A stretch of DNA of 10,781 nucleotides from Phoronis pallida (taxonomy: Eukaryota; Phoronida; Phoronidae): NCBI GenBank assembly GCA_028565715.1, contig JAOXYC010226682.1:1-10781 (forward strand), in the 5' to 3' direction. Below the pieces are notes generated by a model. The model ran no database searches. It was given only the letters and a program-made list of their open reading frames with translations, and was not told where the DNA came from. The translations under genes were made by a program, and so were the position numbers. Shown here in pieces: positions 6,001 to 10,781 of this stretch (positions are counted from its first letter, which is position 1; each line of letters begins with the position of its first letter).

Positions 6001-7351
6001 TACCGCCAAATTTTGCATAGGATTTCACTGCTGTAAAATGCTCCACTGTTCATGAACACGTACATATATGTTCCAGAAGGTTCACAGATGAACTGGTAGA
6101 ACATTTAAATAAATAATGCGCGAAAGTATCATTAATGCTGTGTAAATGTTATAATTTCAAAATTTTGTTTCATGGTAAGGTGTTGTTTCATTGTAAAATG
6201 GGCCAGAACCCTAATTACATGAATAAAGTTCTATTAAATCTGTGTTGTAGAAATATAATTCCGTTCATGACAATTTGCTAGTGAAGCACGGAAACAAATG
6301 ATTTATTTTTGTGTTCTAGCGGTTTACTTTGGAGCTGTGGTATTACTGTGTGCCGCCTGTGTAGTGTTCACCATTCTGGTGTTGAATTTCCATCACCGGA
6401 CATCAGCAACTCATGAGATGCCGCGATGGGTAAGACACTATTCCACTCGTGACGCGCAATGACAATTTTGTTGATATCATACTCACTCCATGTATGAGAC
6501 GTTTCAAGAAATACCCATACATGATCCTTTCAACCCCAATTGTCAGCTCAGTCAAATATGAATTTTAAATCTCTGCTTTTTACTAAGCGTTCAGATTGTA
6601 TAAGTACTTATCACAAAGGATTTTAACCCAGAATCGAATAATTACCATTTGCACCAAACTGAATTCAATATATGTTATACATTTCGATCGTTTGGAACAT
6701 CATTCCATAAGTTCACAGAGATTCGAATCCAGGAACACTGACTTGCACTGTAGGTACTTTGTCATATAGTTAAGGGCTATACCTTGCAGGTAGCCATTAA
6801 TCCTGCGTCGCTAAAGTTGCACAAGGTTCCCATTTAAACTTTGATTTGAATAAAACAATCAGTAATCCTACTCTCTATTCCTATCTTAGATCAAACGAGG
6901 AGTATGTTACTGGCTAGCATGGATGGTTTGTATGAGCCGTCCTGGTTACGATCTCACTCGCAAAGGTATCCTTAAAAGCGGAGAAGAAGAGGAAGCAGAA
7001 AAGGATATCGAAATGACAACTCAACATTCACGAAGTCTCTTAGCAAACATTCTGGAATACGAAGAGGAAGGCAATGGCGAAATACCAGCTCTAAACAACC
7101 ATTACTCACGCGTCAAAGAGCGCAAAGGGAATCAAGAACCGTCTGCTATGGCAGTGGAGCTGCGCGCCATCTTGCGAGAGCTGCGGACCCTCACAGGTCA
7201 CGTGAAGGACAATGACGAGTCTGATGCCGTCTGCGATGACTGGAAGTGGGCTGCCATGGTTGTTGATCGGTTTTTGCTCATTCTTTTTGCTATTTTAACT
7301 TTTGTGTGCACCATTGCTGTTTGGTTTTCATGCCCAACCTTATATCTGTAA
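2873..7351 (+). CDS. Nicotinic acetylcholine receptor alpha subunit, alpha7-like (8 exons, 5' partial)
   Basis: Spliced product of 2873-3012, 3355-3399, 3945-4054, 4597-4850, 5158-5355, 5802-5888, 6320-6429 and 6890-7351, giving 468 residues without the signal-peptide exon. Numbering below starts at the codon split across the first acceptor. Seen: the N-terminal helix (EKRLINFLLDGYQGLERPV), loop D Trp59, sequon Asn78-Val-Ser, loop A Tyr97, a Cys-loop Cys132-Cys146 with 13 residues between, loop B Trp153, loop C Tyr194, vicinal Cys196-Cys197 and Tyr202, TM1 about 216-239, TM2 246-266, TM3 280-302, a cytoplasmic loop 303-436 with an acidic run (EEEEAEKDIE), and TM4 about 437-462. Known for the family: vicinal cysteines mark alpha subunits, and Glu245 before TM2 marks cation channels. 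Inferred: an acetylcholine-gated cation channel in neuronal, muscle or sensory membranes. The closest class is invertebrate alpha7-like (NFHHRTSATHEMPRWIK after TM3). An alpha9/10-like database label is possible. Every exon has GT-AG borders and matching phase. Confidence 0.95.
3013..3354 (+). other. nAChR intron 2, containing a diverged repeat copy
   Basis: The intron is 342 bp with gtacgt...gccag ends. Most of it (about 3045-3292) is a diverged direct copy of a segment at about 1488-1719 upstream of the gene. No independent gene is supported, though the frame used by exon 3 stays open through much of it. Confidence 0.8.
3045..3292 (+). repeat. Diverged direct repeat, copy B (intron 2)
   Basis: This is the partner of the copy at 1488-1719. 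It fills most of intron 2 of the receptor gene. The two copies are about 1.55 kb apart, with the foldback element and exon 2 between them. Confidence 0.65.
3355..3399 (+). CDS. nAChR exon 3: loop D
   Basis: This 45 bp micro-exon encodes DEKNQILTSNCWLDM, residues 48-62. The acceptor is tttgccag and the donor ATG|gtgagt. Both sides are phase 0. A 45 bp exon at this place is a hallmark of nAChR genes. Trp59 is the loop D tryptophan of the complementary face of the agonist pocket. The residue before it is cysteine (Cys58), where relatives usually have Ile, Val or Leu. The surrounding introns happen to be open in the same frame, so a naive ORF reading would hide this exon in a 150-residue chimera. 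Confidence 0.93.
3400..3944 (+). other. nAChR intron 3
   Basis: The intron is 545 bp with gtgagt...aaag ends. Its 3' part holds the 59 bp imperfect inverted repeat listed separately. The remainder is AT-rich with no recognisable feature. Confidence 0.8.
3766..3901. repeat. 59 bp imperfect inverted repeat in intron 3
   Basis: Arm 3766-3824 is a close reverse complement of 3843-3901, with an 18-base loop. The inner part (GTTTCACTATTTTCAAATAG and its partner) is perfect. It ends 43 bases before exon 4, so in the pre-mRNA the hairpin would form just upstream of the acceptor. It is probably a small MITE; no clear target duplication was seen. Confidence 0.75.
3945..4054 (+). CDS. nAChR exon 4: loop A region
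   Basis: This 110 bp exon encodes residues 63-98 and two bases of codon 99. It holds the conserved SWIDRSLHWEPSDYGN segment and loop A (WMPDVLMYN), whose Tyr97 lines the agonist pocket. Asn78-Val-Ser is an N-glycosylation sequon. The acceptor ttaaag is weak in pyrimidines and lies 43 bases after an imperfect 59 bp inverted repeat. The donor is CAG|gtaagc. It enters in phase 0 and exits in phase 2. The length is the canonical nAChR exon 4 size. Confidence 0.93.
4055..4596 (+). other. nAChR intron 4
   Basis: The intron is 542 bp with gtaagc...ttcag ends. The central part, about 4205-4560, is less AT-rich than the other introns and is open on both strands for 60 or more codons. No family was recognised. 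It may be a decayed mobile element. Confidence 0.75.
4597..4850 (+). CDS. nAChR exon 5: Cys-loop and loop B (fusion of two ancestral exons)
   Basis: This 254 bp exon encodes residues 99-183 plus one base of codon 184. It begins with SADDSFDSTYQTN and includes the Cys-loop, Cys132 to Cys146 with WFPFD at its tip, and loop B FGSWTYDG (Trp153), then NGEWDLL. The acceptor is atttcag and the donor TAG|gtaaga. In vertebrate alpha7 an intron falls after the PPG motif. Here reading continues without interruption through PPGMFRSTC, so the counterparts of exons 5 and 6 are joined. The open frame continues upstream into the intron, but that part matches nothing in the receptor. Confidence 0.94.
4851..5157 (+). 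other. nAChR intron 5
   Basis: The intron is 307 bp with gtaaga...caaag ends, the shortest in the gene. The 3' end has a T-rich polypyrimidine stretch (about 5140-5152). Nothing else was seen. Confidence 0.8.
5158..5355 (+). CDS. nAChR exon 6: loop C and TM1
   Basis: This 198 bp exon encodes the end of codon 184 to the first base of codon 250. It carries EMPATRNVQVYECCPDAPY, with the vicinal cysteines of alpha subunits at 196-197, then TM1 (LFYLVNLIVPALLLSGMTLL) and the PPDAGEKIS entry to TM2. The acceptor ttcaaag was chosen over the AG two bases later because only it keeps the frame with the phase-1 donor before it. The donor is TTG|gtaagt. Tyr202 follows the second cysteine by five residues, as in muscle alpha1; alpha7 has four. 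The usual cysteine after the TM1 proline is alanine (Ala226). Confidence 0.94.
5474..5507. repeat. Perfect 12 bp inverted repeat in intron 6
   Basis: TTTATTTACCAC (5474-5485) and GTGGTAAATAAA (5496-5507) are exact reverse complements around a 10-base loop. Confidence 0.8.
5540..5591. repeat. Perfect 21 bp inverted repeat in intron 6
   Basis: Arm 5540-5560 (TTTTTGATAATAAACCTCGT, then G) is the exact reverse complement of 5571-5591, with a 10-base loop, TTTAGAAACA. It begins 32 bases after the end of the neighbouring 12 bp inverted repeat. It may be a very short MITE or a structured intronic element. Confidence 0.85.
5802..5888 (+). CDS. nAChR exon 7: TM2 pore helix
   Basis: This 87 bp exon, the canonical size, encodes GVTILLAYTVFMMVVSDSL and the PSTSDAVPLL linker, residues 250-278 plus one base of 279. 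It completes TM2. The pore-facing 6' Thr, 9' Leu and 13' Val are kept. Position 11' is Tyr and the 20' ring residue is Asp, where alpha7 has Leu and Glu. The acceptor is atttctag and the donor TAT|gtgagt. The intron phase is 1 on both sides. The preceding intron contains two perfect inverted repeats. Confidence 0.94.
5889..6319 (+). other. nAChR intron 7
   Basis: The intron is 431 bp with gtgagt...tctag ends. It is AT-rich. No repeat or coding feature was recognised. Confidence 0.8.
6320..6429 (+). CDS. nAChR exon 8: TM3 and start of the cytoplasmic loop
   Basis: This 110 bp exon, the canonical size, encodes residues 279-315. It contains TM3 (VYFGAVVLLCAACVVFTILV) and the conserved NFHHRTSATHEMPRW just inside the membrane, which closely resembles the NYHHR..HEMP.W segment of invertebrate alpha7-like subunits. 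The acceptor is gttctag and the donor TGG|gtaaga. It enters in phase 2 of codon 279 and exits in phase 0. Confidence 0.93.
6430..6889 (+). other. nAChR intron 8
   Basis: The intron is 460 bp with gtaaga...cttag ends and a pyrimidine-rich end (ctctctattcctatcttag). Nothing else was recognised. Confidence 0.8.
6890..7351 (+). CDS. nAChR last exon: cytoplasmic loop, MA helix, TM4
   Basis: This 462 bp exon encodes residues 316-468 and the TAA stop. It opens with IKRGVCYWLAWMVCMSRPG, as in other nAChRs. A hydrophilic loop with an acidic run (346-355) follows, then an amphipathic stretch about 396-435 (AVELRAILRELRTL, the likely MA helix) leading to WKWAAMVVDRF and TM4 (about 437-462). The chain ends shortly after with SCPTLYL. 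The acceptor is tatcttag. The cytoplasmic loop is of moderate length and, as usual in the family, its middle part is not recognisable from relatives. Translation of the last 142 residues alone could be mistaken for a separate short gene starting at 6923. Confidence 0.93.
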   Translation: MKRGVCYWLAWMVCMSRPGYDLTRKGILKSGEEEEAEKDIEMTTQHSRSLLANILEYEEEGNGEIPALNNHYSRVKERKGNQEPSAMAVELRAILRELRTLTGHVKDNDESDAVCDDWKWAAMVVDRFLLILFAILTFVCTIAVWFSCPTLYL

Positions 7352-8010
7352 CGGTCAGTACTTGAAACTTACAGTATCTTAGTATAAGTGACCAATTGTT
7401 GCTGAATCATATACATGTCATTTTATTTCGGACTGAATTATTTACTTATTAATGCATAAATATTTATGCAGTGTAATGGAATACACGTTCACTTCCACTA
7501 CTTTTAATGATCAGAACATATCCTAGGGAGACCACCACACAATGAAAAGTTGGTACCATGGTCGTTCCACGAAATACTAATAGACCCCCTAGTTCAGCTC
7601 CTTATTGCGGTGGTTTTATTAGGGTAGCTGCTAACCTACGGATCTAAGGTTAAAACACATGGGCCTGTTGCGGACAGTGCGGGGTAGACCATAAACAGCA
7701 AGGGAAATTGTTGTTCTCCGAAAAACATCCCATTTTTTGTACAAACATGTCACCAAATATTTCTTTGAGAGTGGCCTCCCTGGGAACCTAATATATGCAC
7801 CATTTTAAAGAATGTGATTAATTTATTAAAAGAGAAGTTATCGCAGACTCAAGAATTTCTTACAAGAAATGTAAAAGTGCTAATCTATACTCTAATAGTG
7901 CGTGTACACATGTCAAGTTAAAGCCTTTTGACGATTGGTGAAGTCACGCGTTAACAAGTTTTATAACTCTACCTTGGACAGGGTAATAAACCTGTGTATT
8001 TAACCAAGGT
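7352..8010 (+). other. Probable 3' UTR with candidate poly(A) signals
   Basis: After the stop codon the sequence turns AT-rich. It has an 18 bp perfect palindrome (7453-7470), an ATTAAA (7825-7830) and an AATAAA (7985-7990). The AATAAA sits in the loop of a hairpin: ACAGG/CCTGT (7978-7982, 7991-7995) inside ACCTTGG/CCAAGGT (7971-7977, 8004-8010). Which signal is used cannot be told from sequence. Confidence 0.4.
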
Positions 8011-9380
8011 CAAGGACTAGTGCAGTTGTACTCTCTGAATAGTGCAGAACACGCTTAAAATTTTATGAGGGGATTAGGGCAGTGATAAACATCTTTCACT
8101 GTGTACTGATGGTATCTGTTCCCTGCCTAATACGATTATATAACCCATACCTCCTATGAGAGTTGTGGGTTGGAGAGCAAAAGGAAATGCAATTACATGA
8201 AGTACATGTATGTAAATTTGACATAAAACGAGTTTTTTGATTTTTGACATCACTACTTGTGATCGGTTTTCAGCTAACGTTAATGGCGTTTTTTTAAGGG
8301 CAAAAGATTGGTTTCGTTTTTTTTTAGGGTTCTGGTTTTGATATCCTAGAAATGACTTCATATATGCTTAGGTAGGGTTTTAGAGAGGATTTGACCAAAA
8401 AATTGGAAACATACAAATATCGGAAATATTGAAAAAACGACCACTTTTCTTTTTTGAAGTAGATTTAACGTTCGTATTTCTCATAAATTTGTAATCCAAA
8501 CGCAAATATATTTTGTGAATATGTTAACTTGTTCCCGAACAGCATTTTTTTTTGAGTATTTGACATTTTTCATTTTGAAAGGGGAAATACGACCTTACTT
8601 CAATTTATGTTCCTTGTAACATTCTCAAAACGCAACAAACACTAAAACCCCCAGTCGCGAATTTGATATCAACTTAGTCTACTCTCAAAATCTTGATCAA
8701 TTTGGTGCATGAACTACTGTGAAATAGGAACGAATAATCGGAAGGTCACTTGAAAAACGAAGCCGAGAAAATCGCACTTGAAGATAAATCGATACGACAC
8801 TGAGCATTGAATGGTGGCTTATTAGAATTACCTGTGGAAACTAATGGTTAAAAAACTGGTGAAATAATAGAGATTAAGTAACAATTTAACATCGAGATAA
8901 TGCAAAATAGTTAATTGATTTTTAAAAAGTTATGTGGCCAATATCATGAACAATTCGGACTTCACATGATCAAAAAACATATTCTCTTGACTTGCATTAC
9001 GAAAAAAAAGAACATTGCGTTCAGGGTCAAACCACACGCGCGTTTTGTATAACTTGAATTAATGCACGTAGCATCTTGGATTTAGAGCAAAGGTTACCAT
9101 AGCTACACAGTAGAGCGGTTTAAATGTAATCCGTTATGATATCTGGTGGCCAATTTTAATCACCAGATTTAATGCAATAGTACATGGTAAAAGGCCTGAC
9201 TGCCTCACGGAAAATTTTGAAAAAAGTGCTTTCCTGATGTTCAACTATCAGAATACTGAAAAAAACACATTTTTTTTGCAACTTTTGGAAATAAAACCAG
9301 TCTTTTGCCCTTAAATCGCACATCTTTCATAAAAAAGTGTTCAAATCTGGGTTTTGTAAGTACAGTTTTGAACCGTGGAT
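8011..9380. other. Intergenic stretch with no recognised feature
   Basis: This AT-rich DNA has short homopolymer runs (for example the T run near 8318-8326). An open frame on the minus strand at 8074-8361 shows no family resemblance and looks like chance. Confidence 0.5.
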
Positions 9381-9387
9381 ACGGTCG

Positions 9388-9400
9388 AATAATAATAATA

Positions 9401-9449
<49 letters not shown>
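9388..9449. repeat. AAT/ATG trinucleotide microsatellite
   Basis: A short AAT run turns into about sixteen ATG/GAT units ending near 9449. More AAT-rich sequence follows. Confidence 0.9.
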
Positions 9450-9530
9450 GAATGATAATATAATAATATTAATAATTTTAATGGCGCTGATTTAAAAGCG
9501 CTTTTTATTCAAAGCGCTTTTACAGGGATT
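9450..9530. repeat. GCGC-hairpin repeat end next to the microsatellite
   Basis: AAT-rich sequence leads to a hairpin formed by AAAGCGCTTT near 9495-9504 and AAAGCGCTTT near 9511-9520. Known: short dispersed repeats with AGCGCTTT hairpins beside AAT or GAT tracts are common in marine animal genomes. The other end of the element was not identified. Confidence 0.45.
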
Positions 9531-10490
9531 GATAGTAGGTTTTGAAAGTGCTGCTGTGTGATTCACATTTCTCCAAAAAAAATCGTTTTCCGAGTTTAAA
9601 ACAAAGCGCAAAATAAGAACACGAGCTTTCGAATGATGGTTTTTGCTGGGCGTCGCAGATATCACAAATCCCAGTCATTTCCGGACATGCCGAATGCCCG
9701 AAAGCTGGCGTTAGTGTGGCACAGATTTTTTTAAATATTACATGTTGCTGTCTTCCTGCCAATGTTATCGTAAGAGTGAACGTTGCAATTAATTTAGGCT
9801 ATTTTTGTCACTTTTAGATTTTCTCCGCAGTGAGTGGTCGAATGTTCGTGAAAATTAAAAAATATACTGCATAGCCTTAGTTGAAGGGAAACAGGTCATA
9901 GATTTTGTTTACCCCAATCCATTGCTGAGCTAAAAGTTTCAAAAATGTAGAATGTTTTAAAGACAAGCTTTAAATTCAATAGTTTTAAGACTAAACCACT
10001 TAGCCAAATTTTGTTACCGGTTTTCATTCAATACAGAAAATAGTCTATCATGAAATAAAAACCATGCATATATAGTATGTATCGTTTCTAAAATCCTTGT
10101 TTAAATATAAATTTTAGCTTTAAAATTAAAATTTTCCAAACCTTTAAAAATTAGCAAAATGTTTAGAAAATATATACTTTTTTGGGCAAAAAATTAACAT
10201 GTATGTCATGAAAACTGACGCACAGTCACTAAGGTTCACAACGTGAAGACCAACAACTTGTTTTTAGCGATTACCTATGAACACATGGTTATGCGTGATA
10301 CTTCAGAATACATTTTTTATGGAGACTAAAACTATTTAGCTTAATTTCTCGGAAACTTGGCTATGATGGATTAATTCCCTTTTCACCATCCAATAGTGAA
10401 TCCTCATGTGAAAAGATGCATCAAAGCGTCAATCATGGGGTATGACATATACTGGCTTATACCGTTAAGATTAGCGCATAAATTACAAGA
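9531..10490. other. Intergenic stretch with no recognised gene
   Basis: This sequence is AT-rich. A minus-strand open frame at 9520-9762 includes CxxC-type pairs (CPEMTGICDIC) but has no recognisable domain and overlaps the GCGC repeat end. It may be part of a mobile element. Nothing else was seen. Confidence 0.4.
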
Positions 10491-10495
10491 CTCCG

Positions 10496-10566
10496 GTGGA
10501 CAGTAGAGGTATAAGCACTGAACTATCATGGAAATAGGAAACCCGGGTACGATTCCCGGTCGGGTT
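10496..10566 (+). ncRNA. tRNA-like sequence (tRNA pseudogene or tRNA-derived SINE head)
   Basis: A good T arm is present: CCGGG (10543-10547), a seven-base loop TACGATT, and CCCGG (10555-10559), matching the Pol III B box except for one base. Upstream, AGTAGAGGTATAAGCAC (about 10502-10518) resembles a D arm/A box. The anticodon arm is poor (AACTATCATGG) and the 5' acceptor strand does not pair with TCGGGTT, so it is not a functional tRNA. It is followed within ten bases by a T run. Confidence 0.5.
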
Positions 10567-10571
10567 CTGAA

Positions 10572-10585
10572 TTTTTCTTTTTTTT
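10572..10585 (+). terminator. Possible Pol III terminator T-run
   Basis: Five and then eight T residues, separated by one C, follow the tRNA-like sequence directly, the position expected for RNA polymerase III termination. Confidence 0.4.
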
Positions 10586-10679
10586 CAAATAAGGTTTTTA
10601 ATGTTTTTTAACTACTTTTAAAAATTCTAGCTCCAGTACAAATAAGTGATTTTGTGCTGTAATGCTCCAGCCATTTAGA

Positions 10680-10781
10680 TTTTTTTTTTTTTTTTTTTTT
10701 TTATACATTTATTTACCCAGAAAAGTCTGATGGAGTGCCAAGGTTGGGTGCCTTGGGATCACCCCCTAACAATGGTGGGCA
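10680..10781 (-). mobile_element. 3' end of a minus-strand retroposed insertion with poly(A) tail (partial)
   Basis: Read on the minus strand, the sequence from the window edge leads to AATAAA (10708-10713) and, a few bases later, a tail of 23 A (10680-10702). A poly(A) signal closely followed by a genomic A tract is what a retroposed copy of a polyadenylated transcript, or a LINE 3' end, leaves behind. The body continues beyond the window, so its identity is unknown. Confidence 0.5.

Noticed and set aside
8074-8361. Minus-strand 95-codon frame
   Set aside because: Low-complexity Lys-rich start from a T-rich tract; no domain or context.
9520-9762. Minus-strand 80-codon frame with CxxC pairs, considered as a zinc-binding protein fragment
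   Set aside because: The cysteine spacing fits no zinc-finger family I know, and it overlaps a dispersed repeat end.
1-10781. CRISPR array, bacterial operon or phage module
   Set aside because: Spliced receptor gene and animal-type repeats show eukaryotic DNA; no regularly spaced repeats or prokaryotic gene layout are present.

Overview
The window is AT-rich animal (metazoan) genomic DNA. It carries one clear protein-coding gene on the + strand, split by seven introns inside the window, in a setting of intronic and intergenic repeats. The protein is an invertebrate-type nicotinic acetylcholine receptor (nAChR) alpha subunit of the alpha7-like group. Introns of 300-550 bp, foldback elements, a tRNA-derived Pol III unit and simple-sequence tracts suggest a marine invertebrate (deuterostome or lophotrochozoan). 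I cannot assign the species from sequence alone.

Layout. Positions 1-2872 hold no recognisable exon. They contain decayed repeats, a minus-strand hammerhead-like motif near 1163-1195, pentanucleotide repeats, one copy of a diverged direct repeat (about 1488-1719), and a near-perfect 510 bp foldback element flanked by TTAA (2194-2703). The receptor exons lie at 2873-3012, 3355-3399, 3945-4054, 4597-4850, 5158-5355, 5802-5888, 6320-6429 and 6890-7351 (stop). Joined, they give 468 residues of an almost complete subunit. Only the first exon, with start codon and signal peptide, is missing, and it probably lies upstream of the window. Intron phases agree at every junction. Exon sizes 140, 45, 110, 87 and 110 bp match the vertebrate alpha7 gene as I remember it, but the two exons that are separate there (about 80 and 168 bp) are one exon here.

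The protein has the Cys-loop, the vicinal cysteines of an alpha subunit, the aromatic agonist-binding residues, four membrane segments and a cation-selective TM2. It should form, alone or with other subunits, an acetylcholine-gated cation channel in the plasma membrane. Oddities are an extra cysteine beside the loop D tryptophan, a loop C spacing like muscle alpha1 rather than alpha7, and unusual residues in TM1 and TM2.

From 7352 to the end there is a probable 3' UTR with candidate poly(A) signals, then about 1.3 kb in which I see nothing, then repeats: an AAT/ATG microsatellite joined to a GCGC-hairpin repeat (about 9388-9530), a tRNA-like Pol III unit with a T-run terminator (about 10496-10585), and a poly(T) tract that looks like the tail of a minus-strand retroposed insertion continuing past the right edge. 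No complete novel system is visible. The most unusual signals are the foldback element, the intronic perfect inverted repeats, the hammerhead-like core and the receptor's own sequence changes.
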